This document shows positions 1-8,638 of a stretch of DNA of 64,000 nt, one piece after another. Below the pieces are notes generated by a model. That model was not told the DNA's origin. It made no database searches and was given only the letters and a program-made list of their open reading frames with translations. A program made the position numbers and the translations under genes. Each line of letters begins with the position of its first letter. Position 1 is the first letter of the stretch. The stretch is from assembly GCA_034722275.1 (NCBI GenBank), contig JAYENW010000001.1, positions 124,001 through 188,000 on the forward strand. Reading direction: 5' to 3'. This stretch comes from M55B177 sp034722275. Lineage in GTDB: Bacteria > Chloroflexota > Dehalococcoidia > GIF9 > AB-539-J10.

Positions 1-63
1 GTTAGAGTTATATCAGAGGCTTTATCCGATACCTATAAAAAGCTGAAGGCTAAGATCAATTAA
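1..63 (+). CDS. 3' end of an unidentified gene
   Basis: The first 63 bases read in one frame as 20 residues, Lys-rich near the end, closed by TAA. The gene starts outside the window and the tail is too short to assign a family. It converges on the prephenate dehydratase gene, whose stop lies four bases away on the other strand, so both genes end at this point. Confidence 0.5.
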   Translation, partial: VRVISEALSDTYKKLKAKIN

Positions 64-67
64 CTGG

Positions 68-883
68 TTATTCTGCCTGAGGATAAGAGCCGAGTATCTT
101 GAGAAAAGTGGCTTCTTTTTGCAACTCACTGGTTGCTTGTTGACAGGCCTGCTCATTTATATGGGTCTCAAGGTCAACATAAAACATATATTCCCAGGGC
201 TTACTTTTACTTGGTCTGGACTCCAATTTGGTTAAGTTTATGTTCTTGTTGGCAAAGATACCCAGGATGCGGTACAGTGCACCAGGGACATGCCTGGCAG
301 CAAAAACGAGAGACGTTTTGTTTTTCCTGCCCTGCTTGGCCTTTTGTTTGGAAATGGCGAAAAACCTGGTGTAATTGTTGATGTTATTTTCAATTTTTGC
401 TGCCAGGCTTTTCAAACCATAGATTTCAGCAGCTCTGCTGCTAGCTACCGCAGCGCATTTTCTCAGGTGTTTCTCTTTTATCATTCTGGCACTGCCGGCG
501 GTATCATGAGCAGGTACAACCTTGGCATTTAATGTGCTCAGGAATTCATCACACTGAGCTAGAGCTTGGGGATGGGAATAAATTGTTGTTATCTCAGCCA
601 AATTTTCTCCAGGCAAGGCCATCAAGCAGTGGCTAATTCTGAGAATGACCTCAGCGTATATATTAAGGGGGTAAGCTAACAATAAATCATATGCTTCATT
701 AATGCTGCCTGCTTGAGAGTTCTCTATGGGAATTACACCAAAGTCGATTTTACTCTCTGAGGCAGCTTGGAAAACATCCTTGAGGTGGGTACAGGGGAAA
801 AAGGCAACGTCACATCCGAAGAGTTTTATAGTAGCATCTTCGCTGAAAGCACCTCTATCTCCCTGGAAAGCTACTTTAATCAT
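68..883 (-). CDS. pheA: Prephenate dehydratase
   Basis: Converts prephenate to phenylpyruvate in phenylalanine synthesis; a cytoplasmic enzyme. The 271-residue protein opens with the family motif GDRGAFSEDA (about residue 7), has PIENS near 52, the catalytic TRFF motif near 172, and a C-terminal ACT domain (about 191-263) with ESRP near 221, the usual site of feedback binding by phenylalanine. It has no chorismate mutase domain, so it is the monofunctional type. The frame is open to 994, but that would overlap trkH; the ATG at 883 puts the family N-terminus right after the start, so I use it. No strong Shine-Dalgarno is visible in front of it. It follows trkH by 44 bases on the same strand. 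Confidence 0.95.
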   Translation of the reverse strand: MIKVAFQGDRGAFSEDATIKLFGCDVAFFPCTHLKDVFQAASESKIDFGVIPIENSQAGSINEAYDLLLAYPLNIYAEVILRISHCLMALPGENLAEITTIYSHPQALAQCDEFLSTLNAKVVPAHDTAGSARMIKEKHLRKCAAVASSRAAEIYGLKSLAAKIENNINNYTRFFAISKQKAKQGRKNKTSLVFAARHVPGALYRILGIFANKNINLTKLESRPSKSKPWEYMFYVDLETHINEQACQQATSELQKEATFLKILGSYPQAE

Positions 884-927
884 GAACACGTAGTATAACT
901 TAATTGGCTCTGTTTTCCTACCAGAAG

Positions 928-2349
928 TCATCTTTGCCAGATGCGGGGCGAAAATATCATGAAAACCGTGAATAGCTCTAACCTGCCCAACCACATGCAG
1001 ATAATTAAAATGCTTTTTGCCGACCCGGGAAGCCAGGCATAATTCGAAGTAGGCCCTACTCCAGCCAAGCCAGGTCCCACATTTCCTAAAGTAGCAGCTA
1101 CTGTGGAAAATGATGTTTCTAAATCAAGCCCCAAAAAACCAAGTATTATGGAGGCTACAACTGCTACAAGGAGATAAAAGCAAAGAAAAGATATTATGCC
1201 GCGCATTACTTCCTCTGACAGAGGTTTCTGGTTATATTTCGCTTGAATTACAGCCTTGGGGGAGATTGCTTTTCTCATCATCACCTTGCTGTGTTTCAGC
1301 AAGGCTAAAGCCCGCACCACTTTTATTCCTCCACCAGTTGAGCCACCACAGCCTCCGATGAACATCAAAGCTAGGAGTAACATTCTGGCGCCGGAGTGCC
1401 AAATGCTAAAATTACAAGTGGCAAAGCCCGTAGTGGTCATGATTGAAATCGCCTGAAAGAGGCTATCTCTATACGAGCCGAGCCCCTGAGAGAAAGTTAA
1501 TAACACAGTGGCTGCCACTAAAAAAATTATGTAGAGCCTGAGTTCCTCATCTTTTAGTATCTTGAACCTTCCCTTTAAAACTTGATAATGAATTACAAAG
1601 TTTGTGCCTGCTAAGAGCATGAAGGCCATGATGATATACTCGGCTGAAGGATTGGCATAAGCTGCGATGCTTGCTGTAGTAGGAGTGAAGCCACCAGTGG
1701 GGATAGTGCAGAGAGAGATACAAATTGAGTCGAAGAAAGGGAGCTTGGCCAGGAAATAAAGGAATATCGTTTCAATTCCGGTGAAAGCGATATAAATCAC
1801 CCAAAGAAATCTCGCCGTTGCTCTAACTCTGGGGCGGAACTTTTCAGGTAGGGGTCCGGGGAACTCCCGTTCAAAAAGCTGAGAGCCTCCTACCCCTAAT
1901 TTAGGCAAAATGGCGACAAATAGCGTGATCACTCCCATGCCACCCAGCCATTGAGTAAGACTACGCCACAAAAGTGCACTTTTTGGGAATTCCTCTATTC
2001 CCCCGAGGATAGTAGCTCCGGTAGTCGTAAAACCAGACATGGACTCAAAAAAAGCGTTGACAAAAGTGCATCCCAGAAATAAATAAGGGAGTGTACCTAG
2101 AAGCGCCACAAAAAGCCAGGTGAAAGACACTATGGTGAATCCATCGGCGCGCTCTATTTCTCTGGTAGTTTTGAAGGCGAATTGGAGAATCAACCCCATA
2201 GCTAAGGTAACTAGCAGTGAATATAAGAAAATTTGCCAGTTCTCAGCATAATAAAAAGCCACGCCCAGGGGGATTAAATAAACTAAGGAGAAATATTTTA
2301 GAATGGAACCAACGATATGTAGGGTTAGCTTTACCCTTTGGTAAAACAT
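928..2349 (-). CDS. trkH: TrkH/KtrB-type potassium channel-like transporter subunit
   Basis: The membrane pore subunit of a K+ uptake system. The 473-residue hydrophobic protein carries four pore loops as expected for the SKT family: TTTGA near residue 108, PTGGFT near 217, TTTGFA near 305 and NVGPG near 423, each with a conserved glycine of the selectivity filter. A glycine-rich GGCGGSTGGG segment near 332-341 matches the gating-loop region of TrkH proteins. Its start overlaps the end of the trkA-like regulator by 19 bases, so the two form one transcription unit and most likely one complex. A CPA2-type K+/H+ antiporter lies elsewhere in the window (13050-14738). Confidence 0.95.
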   Translation of the reverse strand: MFYQRVKLTLHIVGSILKYFSLVYLIPLGVAFYYAENWQIFLYSLLVTLAMGLILQFAFKTTREIERADGFTIVSFTWLFVALLGTLPYLFLGCTFVNAFFESMSGFTTTGATILGGIEEFPKSALLWRSLTQWLGGMGVITLFVAILPKLGVGGSQLFEREFPGPLPEKFRPRVRATARFLWVIYIAFTGIETIFLYFLAKLPFFDSICISLCTIPTGGFTPTTASIAAYANPSAEYIIMAFMLLAGTNFVIHYQVLKGRFKILKDEELRLYIIFLVAATVLLTFSQGLGSYRDSLFQAISIMTTTGFATCNFSIWHSGARMLLLALMFIGGCGGSTGGGIKVVRALALLKHSKVMMRKAISPKAVIQAKYNQKPLSEEVMRGIISFLCFYLLVAVVASIILGFLGLDLETSFSTVAATLGNVGPGLAGVGPTSNYAWLPGSAKSILIICMWLGRLELFTVFMIFSPRIWQR

Positions 2350-2990
2350 TTATTGATAAAATCGGCCCCTTTCTTAGCAGATTCCTCATTTATAATAAGA
2401 GTTAGCCGATCCTTGGATTCTATTGTGATATCCTCCTCCTCCACATATTTTCCTCTTCGCTTCAACCAGAAGATTTTGACACCTTTGGGAATTTCCATTT
2501 CAGTGATTTTCTTACCGATGCACTTCATGTTCTCTTCAATTTCTATTTCGAATAGTTCTGAATTGTCAATAGCTACAAAATCCTTAACGTACGGTTGCAA
2601 AATCGTATGGTAGATATGTTTTGCCACCACCATGTCTGGTTTGACTTGGACATCGATCCCAGCCTCTTTGAAGGCTTCTGCGTGCACTGTATCATTCAGT
2701 ATGGAAATGACTTTCTTCGCCCCGATTTCCTTACCTAGCATACATGCCATTAAATTATCCGAGTCATCATTGGTTAGAGCAATTAAAGCATTTGCACTCT
2801 TGACACCTGCCTCTTCCAAGACTGATCTTTTGGTGATATCTCCTTCTATTACCATTACATCAGAGGATTCTGCCATCTCAGCGCATTTTTCTTTATCTGC
2901 GTCTATGACCACTACATCTTGTCCCTCTTTGTGAAGAACCTCAGCCAAGCTTGTCCCAATGCTGCTTAAGCCTGCTATTACAAAATACAT
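2331..2990 (-). CDS. trkA: TrkA-type potassium uptake regulator (RCK protein)
   Basis: Cytoplasmic nucleotide-binding gating subunit that partners the TrkH pore encoded just downstream. It has 219 residues, one Rossmann RCK_N domain (about 1-120) and one RCK_C domain (about 135-215), so it resembles KtrA and single-domain TrkA rather than the two-copy E. coli TrkA. The nucleotide loop reads GLSSIGTS, with Ser in place of the middle Gly of GxGxxG, followed by VVIDADKEKC with the acidic residue that binds ribose. AAGGA lies just before the ATG. The 67-base gap upstream to recO suggests an independent promoter or the end of the recO operon. Confidence 0.93.
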   Translation of the reverse strand: MYFVIAGLSSIGTSLAEVLHKEGQDVVVIDADKEKCAEMAESSDVMVIEGDITKRSVLEEAGVKSANALIALTNDDSDNLMACMLGKEIGAKKVISILNDTVHAEAFKEAGIDVQVKPDMVVAKHIYHTILQPYVKDFVAIDNSELFEIEIEENMKCIGKKITEMEIPKGVKIFWLKRRGKYVEEEDITIESKDRLTLIINEESAKKGADFINKCFTKG

Positions 2991-3057
2991 TTCCTTACAC
3001 TCCCTAGGTATATATCTATCTCTTTTGTTTCGCTGAATATTTCAACAGACAGCGATT

Positions 3058-3843
3058 TTAGTTTGTCCCACAATTGTTGTCAACCCGTAACAGTTTTAAT
3101 TTCTCCAGCCAAGCTGCTGATTTAATTTCCCTTTGTAAAAGATATTTTAGATAACCTTGCAGTACCTGTTCTAACTCTGAAGATAACTCAGGCTTTAATT
3201 TAACCCTTCTTGCAGTGTTGTAATCGCAACTTTCCCATAAACGAAGGGTCTTTAGAGCATCAACTGATAGCGGATGAGCTGTAGGTTCCGTTTGAGCACA
3301 GAGTGCACAGAGAATGCCACCCTGGCGGGGGCTAAAAGAATTGACTACTGGTCTCAGGAGTGAACTACAGCTAACACACTGCTTTAGTTGGGGGCGATAG
3401 CCCAAATAATCGAGAAGATGAAGTTCAAAGTAGCGTAAGGTAATTTCCTCACTGCCGTTCGCGTTTAACCTATGTAGCGTATCAAGCAATAGATTGAATA
3501 AAGAGCAACTGGCACTATTTTCCATGGTGAAAAGATCAACAAGCTCCAGAGTATAAAGGCCGCAGGAGGTGCGCCATAAATTGCCTTTCAACTCCAAGAA
3601 ACCATCCATCATCTGACTTTGAGTGACAATATCAAGGGTGCGACCTCTGGCTATCAGTAACAAACTGTGTGTCAGAGGCTCCACGTTGCCTCCCAATTTG
3701 CTTTTAGGGCGACAAGCTCCCTTGGCTATTGCCTTCAATTTGCCAAATTCAGGGGTATAAATAGTGAGGAGCTTGTCAAATTCTCCCAGCTTGGTTTGTT
3801 TGAGGATGATGGCCTGTGTTTGATAATTTCGAGGGGTGCTCAT
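3058..3843 (-). CDS. recO: DNA repair protein RecO
   Basis: Recombination mediator that helps load RecA on SSB-coated single-stranded DNA in the RecFOR pathway. The 261-residue protein starts with the OB-fold N-terminus (residues 1-80, with TQAIILKQTKLGEFDKL) followed by a helical domain. It has a four-cysteine zinc site, CVSC at 156-159 and CALC at 179-182, as in Deinococcus-type RecO. Its partner recR is directly upstream with a 7-base gap. It is the last gene of dnaX-ybaB-recR-recO, a conserved replication/repair arrangement, here with recO added. Confidence 0.95.
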   Translation of the reverse strand: MSTPRNYQTQAIILKQTKLGEFDKLLTIYTPEFGKLKAIAKGACRPKSKLGGNVEPLTHSLLLIARGRTLDIVTQSQMMDGFLELKGNLWRTSCGLYTLELVDLFTMENSASCSLFNLLLDTLHRLNANGSEEITLRYFELHLLDYLGYRPQLKQCVSCSSLLRPVVNSFSPRQGGILCALCAQTEPTAHPLSVDALKTLRLWESCDYNTARRVKLKPELSSELEQVLQGYLKYLLQREIKSAAWLEKLKLLRVDNNCGTN

Positions 3844-3850
3844 CTATAAC

Positions 3851-4453
3851 TTATTCAAATTCTTGTCTGCCTTCAAGTGCCTGATTTAAGGTCATATCAT
3901 CAGCGTATTCTAACTCGGCACCGAATGGCAACCCTCGAGCCAAATGGGTAATACGAATGCCCAGTGGCGCGATAATATGCTGAAGATACAGGGCCGTGGT
4001 TTCGCCTTCTATATTGGGATTAGTAGCTATAATTACTTCCTTCACCGAGCCGCCTTGAAGGCGAGAGAGGAGCTCCTTTATCTTTAGCTCTTCAGCTGTT
4101 ATTCCCTGTGCTGGGCTGATGGTTCCATGAAGCACATGGTAAAGGCCATTATATCGCCCTGTTCGCTCCAGGGGACTGATATCAGAGGGTTTCTCTACCA
4201 CACAGATGATAGAATGGTCACGCTTTTCATCTTGACAAACAGGACAGGGATCACGATCAGTGATGTTAAAACAAATTGAACAGAGCATTATTTTTTCTTT
4301 TAAGTCCACAATGGCCTCAGCTAAAGCTCTGGCTTCTTCATCTGAGCTACGCAGCAAATGATAGGCTAACCTCTGAGCGCCTTTAGGGCCAATCCCGGGC
4401 AATTTACTGAATTCTTTAACTAACCTAGCTACAGGCTCAGCAACAAATGACAT
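3851..4453 (-). CDS. recR: Recombination protein RecR
   Basis: Partner of RecO in recombinational repair; forms a ring clamp on gapped DNA. The 200-residue length is typical. It shows an N-terminal helix-hairpin-helix (LPGIGPKGAQRLAYHLL, about 17-33), a zinc finger (CSIC...CPVC, about 57-71) and a Toprim domain beginning IICVVEKPSDI near residue 80. It sits between ybaB (5 bases upstream) and recO (7 bases downstream), so the three are translated from one message. Confidence 0.97.
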   Translation of the reverse strand: MSFVAEPVARLVKEFSKLPGIGPKGAQRLAYHLLRSSDEEARALAEAIVDLKEKIMLCSICFNITDRDPCPVCQDEKRDHSIICVVEKPSDISPLERTGRYNGLYHVLHGTISPAQGITAEELKIKELLSRLQGGSVKEVIIATNPNIEGETTALYLQHIIAPLGIRITHLARGLPFGAELEYADDMTLNQALEGRQEFE

Positions 4454-4458
4454 CCCTT

Positions 4459-4764
4459 CTAAAATAACCCAGGCATATTGAGTCCGCCAGTCAGGCTGCT
4501 GAGGTGCTTGTTAGCCAGTTCCTGCGATTTGGCAACCGCTTCGTTAACGACAGTCATGACCAAATCCTGCAATAATTCTGCATCGCTGGCTTCAATCACC
4601 TCCGTGGATACTTCCACGGAACGAACTTTTTGGTGTCCATCCATTACTATTTTCACCGCACCGCCTCCACTGGTAGCTTCCACAGTAAGCTTATCGAGTT
4701 CTTCTTGGGCCTTGATCAGCTTGGCTTGAAGTTGTTGTGCTTGACGCAAGATAGATTTATCCAT
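4459..4764 (-). CDS. YbaB/EbfC family nucleoid-associated protein
   Basis: Small DNA-binding protein that forms dimers and coats the nucleoid in the species studied; its precise role is unsettled. The 101 residues contain a long N-terminal helix (about 1-30), then the family core with GGGAVKIVMDGHQKVRSVEV near residues 33-52. The gene lies between dnaX (23 bases upstream) and recR (5 bases downstream), the position this family holds in most bacteria. Confidence 0.95.
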   Translation of the reverse strand: MDKSILRQAQQLQAKLIKAQEELDKLTVEATSGGGAVKIVMDGHQKVRSVEVSTEVIEASDAELLQDLVMTVVNEAVAKSQELANKHLSSLTGGLNMPGLF

Positions 4765-4787
4765 CTCTCGTCCTTGTTTTGATAATA

Positions 4788-6371
4788 TTAGTCGGCAATT
4801 TTAGCTCCTATATCTATAGCAGCCTTTATCAATGGATTTTGTACCTTAGCCTGTGGTGAGGTTTTCTTTTTGTGCTCGATTAAAATACATTCTATCTTGT
4901 AGGGTTGGCCAAAAACTTCTTTGAGTTTCTTCTCTATCAGATGCCGGTATTTAGCATTTTCTATCTTTTCTTTATGGAAAGAGTAATAGAAACCCAATAC
5001 TAATGTGCCATCCTTAAGCTCCATGGGCTTACAGGCGCTGCGTAGAAAAGCATCCAAGCTGCCGCTGGAGCCCTCACCTCGCAAAGAGTGAACGAAATCT
5101 TTCCATCGACTGCACACATAATTAAAATCTGGGGAAGCTTTTGTTTGCTCTGGCACTTCTTGGTTTTGATTTTCGAGTTTGTCTATCACGGATGAAGATT
5201 TGGCTTCCTTGGAGGATTCGGGTGACGCATGAGATGACTCAAAAACTTCTGCGGTCTCCACAGACTCAGCAGCAGTCACCTCTCCTGATTCAGTTGGAGA
5301 AGATAAAACACAATCTATCAGAGCTAACTCCAAAGGTAGGGAGGAGTAATTGTCAGTACGAAATTCCATATTGGAGAAGGTTCTGGTTATCCGGAGCAAA
5401 TAATCCAATGTAACATTACTCACGAGCTTTCTCATTTCAGTTCCGTCTTCCTCGGTAATAGCTAGTGCTTCTTCACATCCTGATTTGGCTAGCAGTAATC
5501 CGCGCAAATATTCCACCAGTCCCAGATTGAATTGACGAAGATCGAGGCCATCATCATTTACAGTATTTATGATTTGCAAGCCAGCGGAAAGGTCTCGATT
5601 AACTACGTATTGTGCTAGTTGCTTGGCTCGCAAGTCACAACTACTTCCCAGCATGCTCTGAACTTGCTCGAAGACGATGTGGTTGCCATGGTAGGCTATT
5701 AGCTGTTGCAACATGTTTTCGGCATCACGCAAGCTTCCAGTAGCGGCACGAGCAATAAGCTCTAAGGACCTGGCATCAACATCAACGCTCTCTTTCTGGC
5801 ATATCAATTTCAATTTATCCGCTATTGCTGTTTGGGACAAGCGGTGAAAATTGAAGCGCTGGCATCGGGATACTATGGTTGGTATTACTTTATGTACTTC
5901 AGTGGTAGCCAGGATGAAAATCACGTGAGCAGGTGGCTCTTCAAGGGTCTTCAACAAGGCATTACAAGCTGCCTCCGTGAGCATATGCACTTCATCTATG
6001 ATGTAGACTTTATATTTGGCAAGGCTGGGAGTGTATCCCACTTTCTCCCTGAGACTGCGGATTTCATCTATGCCCCGGTTGCTGGCAGCGTCTATCTCTA
6101 TTACATCCAGAGACCTAGCTTCTGCGATAGAATGACACATGTTACAGGAATTACATGGCTCGCCATCTACCTGATTGAGACAGTTAACCGCTTTAGCTAA
6201 GATACGTGCTGTGCTGGTCTTACCGGTACCTCTTGGTCCACAGAAAAGATAGGCATGAGCGACCTTACCACTTGCTACGGCGTGGCGCAAGGTTTCCGTT
6301 ACTGGTATTTGCCCCACTACTTCGGCCAGCGTCTGGGGCCGCCACTTACGATAAAAAACCTCAAAGCCCAT
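4788..6371 (-). CDS. dnaX: DNA polymerase III subunit gamma/tau
   Basis: Clamp-loader ATPase that places the sliding clamp on DNA and organises the replisome. The 527-residue protein has Walker A GPRGTGKT (45-52), a zinc-binding set of cysteines (64, 73, 76, 79), the Walker B DEVH box (126-129), the arginine-finger SRC motif near 170, then the collar domain and a C-terminal region (about 370-527) of tau type. A Ser/Glu-rich linker near 360-410 separates core and tail. I saw no obvious slippery A-run frameshift site, so a separate gamma form is not evident. It leads the dnaX-ybaB-recR-recO operon. Confidence 0.97.
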   Translation of the reverse strand: MGFEVFYRKWRPQTLAEVVGQIPVTETLRHAVASGKVAHAYLFCGPRGTGKTSTARILAKAVNCLNQVDGEPCNSCNMCHSIAEARSLDVIEIDAASNRGIDEIRSLREKVGYTPSLAKYKVYIIDEVHMLTEAACNALLKTLEEPPAHVIFILATTEVHKVIPTIVSRCQRFNFHRLSQTAIADKLKLICQKESVDVDARSLELIARAATGSLRDAENMLQQLIAYHGNHIVFEQVQSMLGSSCDLRAKQLAQYVVNRDLSAGLQIINTVNDDGLDLRQFNLGLVEYLRGLLLAKSGCEEALAITEEDGTEMRKLVSNVTLDYLLRITRTFSNMEFRTDNYSSLPLELALIDCVLSSPTESGEVTAAESVETAEVFESSHASPESSKEAKSSSVIDKLENQNQEVPEQTKASPDFNYVCSRWKDFVHSLRGEGSSGSLDAFLRSACKPMELKDGTLVLGFYYSFHKEKIENAKYRHLIEKKLKEVFGQPYKIECILIEHKKKTSPQAKVQNPLIKAAIDIGAKIAD

Positions 6372-6425
6372 CCAAGCACTATTATACCCCTTGAGGCTGA
6401 TTATCCCAAGGAGGTTTTGACAAAA

Positions 6426-7259
6426 TCAAGAATTGGCACGACTTTGTATAATAAATATTGTCTTATCATAACTCATTTCCATATCTGCGATAGCTTGCTT
6501 AAGAAGTGGTTTGAGTTCCTCTGGGGCTTTATCTAAAGCTGTTTGCAATTTATTTAAATTTCTGGTGCGCTCATTGTCTAGAATAGCCGCCAGTCCTTCT
6601 CCATTTCCTGCTTCATCAACTTCTCCACCTTGGGATATAAATGGAGCAGGTAGCGGGGTTGGAAGTATCTTTGGGCTTTTGGCTTCCCATGTCTTTTCCA
6701 CTCCAAGAATTTTATCTAGCTGGTCTAAGTGGGCGCTAGCCTTCTCCGAGAGCAGAAAGGCTTCATCAGCTTCACCCCAACGAGCCACTTCGGCCATCTC
6801 TGCTGTCCTTCGTTGGGCGAATTGTATGTGAAGCTCCGCCTTATCCAGATCAGAAAAAGTTAGTGCCAAGTTCACCCGTTCTGCAGCTAGCTTCATGGGA
6901 TAGAGGGGCTCATTGGGCAAAGCCTTCTGTGAGGCCGTGACTGCTCCCATGCTGGCAACAAAGATAATTAAGATGCTAGTCAGTGCCACTGCCCAGCGCC
7001 TACGCCAAATAGGGATTTTGGTTCGCCTTGGCTCAGATTTGGCGCTGACTGCTCTCTGAAGCTGAGAGCGAACTCTATCTTTAAACTCAACACCTGGTTG
7101 GATGGCAGATGATTTCTGAATCAAGGAGCAACTGAATTTAAGCAAGGGTTCTAGCTCGGTAGATTGTTCAGGATAATCCTGGAGACAATCCCCAATATTC
7201 TCGCCTCTGAATATGCGCTCCAAGCAGTTCTCTAGAACATCGGCGATCTTCTGTGTCAT
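6426..7259 (-). CDS. DUF5667-type membrane protein, putative anti-sigma factor
   Basis: A 277-residue protein with a cytoplasmic N-terminus of about 90 residues, one membrane segment near 92-110 (AVALTSILIIFVASMGAV) and an outer helical domain of about 165 residues. Right after the membrane segment comes ALPNEPLYPMKLAAERV, the signature of the DUF5667 family, which is commonly found downstream of ECF sigma genes. It begins 3 bases after the ECF sigma gene ends, so I infer that it holds that sigma factor at the membrane. It lacks the HxxxCxxC zinc motif of classical ZAS anti-sigma domains, so the mode of binding is unknown. Confidence 0.75.
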   Translation of the reverse strand: MTQKIADVLENCLERIFRGENIGDCLQDYPEQSTELEPLLKFSCSLIQKSSAIQPGVEFKDRVRSQLQRAVSAKSEPRRTKIPIWRRRWAVALTSILIIFVASMGAVTASQKALPNEPLYPMKLAAERVNLALTFSDLDKAELHIQFAQRRTAEMAEVARWGEADEAFLLSEKASAHLDQLDKILGVEKTWEAKSPKILPTPLPAPFISQGGEVDEAGNGEGLAAILDNERTRNLNKLQTALDKAPEELKPLLKQAIADMEMSYDKTIFIIQSRANS

Positions 7260-7262
7260 TTT

Positions 7263-7802
7263 TTATTCAGCACCTACCATCATTTTCCTTAATGATACTA
7301 TGGCATTATATTGCAAAGCCTTTACCGTGCCTGGATTCTTTCCCAAAGCCTTAGCTGCCTCAGCTACTGAGAACCCAGCACCAAAACGTAGGGAAATCAC
7401 GTCGCGCTGTGCTGGAGGAAGTTTCTTTATATTCTCGCTCAGTTCCTCAGCTTCAAACTGGTGTTGTACAATGGAGTCTGGGCCGGGCTCATCGTTGCGG
7501 CTTATGTTGTCATTCCACTCTACTTTTTCTATCTTATTCTCTCTCCTGAAGTAGTCAATCATTTGGTTATGGGCAATGCGAAATAACCACGAAGCAAAAG
7601 GCAAATTTCGCCATTTATAGCGGCCTATTGCCTCTAGAGCTTTCACAAAAACCTGCTGGGTTAGATCTTCAGCCTCATCTCGATTTCCCAGTCTGAGATA
7701 GACATAACGATAAATCTTACCGAAATACTCCTCATAAAGCTGAGCAAAGGCTTCTCCATCCCCCTTTATCGCGCGAGTGATTACATCTTCTTCAATAGAC
7801 AT
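7263..7802 (-). CDS. ECF RNA polymerase sigma factor (first of two)
   Basis: Alternative sigma factor of 179 residues with sigma-70 region 2 (about 20-90, with EAEDLTQQVFVKAL and the FASWLFRIAHNQMIDYFRR region 2.3-2.4) and region 4 (about 125-175, with LPPAQRDVISLRFGAGFSVAEAAKAL, a helix-turn-helix). There is no region 3, as expected for ECF types. It is followed after 3 bases by a DUF5667 membrane protein that probably controls it. The 29-base motif in front of the second ECF sigma gene of this window is not present here, so the two sigma factors likely have separate regulons. Confidence 0.93.
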   Translation of the reverse strand: MSIEEDVITRAIKGDGEAFAQLYEEYFGKIYRYVYLRLGNRDEAEDLTQQVFVKALEAIGRYKWRNLPFASWLFRIAHNQMIDYFRRENKIEKVEWNDNISRNDEPGPDSIVQHQFEAEELSENIKKLPPAQRDVISLRFGAGFSVAEAAKALGKNPGTVKALQYNAIVSLRKMMVGAE

Positions 7803-7963
7803 CAGTAGACCTTAATTAAGTAATGCCCTGGTGTCTATTATATAGAAAACGAAAGAAGAGAGAAAAGGTTTATGGTGGGCGTAAAAAAGCAGCATGCTGA
7901 ATTTACATCGTATAAACCAGCGATGCTAGAGAGCTAATGGGAGTTTGCTATTGACAATGGAGC

Positions 7964-8398
7964 CTAAGAAGTTTTGCTGACTTGCCTTTCAGCCCAATTA
8001 CCTGCCCAGGGTACTTTCCACAGCTTGCCTGTTCCTGCCTGGATCATGAGGATAATCCACAAAACAAGGCCTAGAATCCCAATAATCCAGCTAAGAACCA
8101 AACCGATCACGGGGATCCAGCTCAAGACTAAGCTTGCCACGGTCAATACGCCAAAGGTCATAATGGATTGAAAGGCATGGAACTTAACAAACTTGCTCTT
8201 CTTCTCAATCACCAGAAAAACTATTCCCGAAATCCAGCCAAGAACATAACATAAGAGGCCTGCCGTGTTGTTTGATAGTCCGGCGCTGGTTTCTGTTGAA
8301 CCTCCGCTCGGCTGAGCCTGAGCACCCAAGGCAGCACCGCATTTGGAGCAAAATTCGGCTCCCTCGGGGTTTTCCGCACCACATTTAGGACAAAACAT
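7964..8398 (-). CDS. Zinc-ribbon plus DUF4870-like membrane protein
   Basis: A 144-residue protein of unknown role. Residues 1-24 form a zinc ribbon (CPKCGAENPEGAEFCSKCG). A Gly/Ser/Ala linker (25-45) leads to three hydrophobic helices (about 47-65, 75-100, 103-122) of the DUF4870 type found in many small membrane proteins. The C-terminus is short and basic. A strong Shine-Dalgarno (GGAGGTGAAAG) and a good promoter (8437-8465) precede it. It is separated from the sigma operon by 161 bases and is probably transcribed alone. Confidence 0.8.
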   Translation of the reverse strand: MFCPKCGAENPEGAEFCSKCGAALGAQAQPSGGSTETSAGLSNNTAGLLCYVLGWISGIVFLVIEKKSKFVKFHAFQSIMTFGVLTVASLVLSWIPVIGLVLSWIIGILGLVLWIILMIQAGTGKLWKVPWAGNWAERQVSKTS

Positions 8399-8436
8399 CT
8401 TTCACCTCCGCTTGTTATTTTAACGTTTCTTGTAGA

Positions 8437-8465
8437 AGTATTCAGTATATCTTACACTTTGTCAA
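8437..8465 (-). promoter_or_regulatory. Sigma-70 promoter for the zinc-ribbon membrane protein
   Basis: On the minus strand a perfect -35 box TTGACA (8460-8465) is followed after 17 bases by AATACT (8437-8442). The predicted start of transcription leaves a leader of about 30 bases that includes the Shine-Dalgarno. Confidence 0.6.
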
Positions 8466-8591
8466 TAACTATTAAGCTAAAAAAATATTTTTAACTGTCA
8501 CATGGGTGTAGCTAAGAATCTCCAGGTTTCTCGTTCTTCCTTCACTCAGACTTTATCTTGAAATTGCAGGATGAATTATTAATTAACTTCG

Positions 8592-8620
8592 TTGAAGGTC
8601 AGAGTGAAGCGGATTATAAT
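8592..8620 (+). promoter_or_regulatory. Sigma-70 promoter for the B12/radical SAM gene
   Basis: TTGAAG at 8592-8597 and a perfect TATAAT at 8615-8620 are 17 bases apart. The predicted transcript starts about a dozen bases before the ATG at 8639, so the leader is very short and has no strong Shine-Dalgarno. Confidence 0.6.
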
Positions 8621-8638
8621 GTATCTGCCGCTGGGTAA

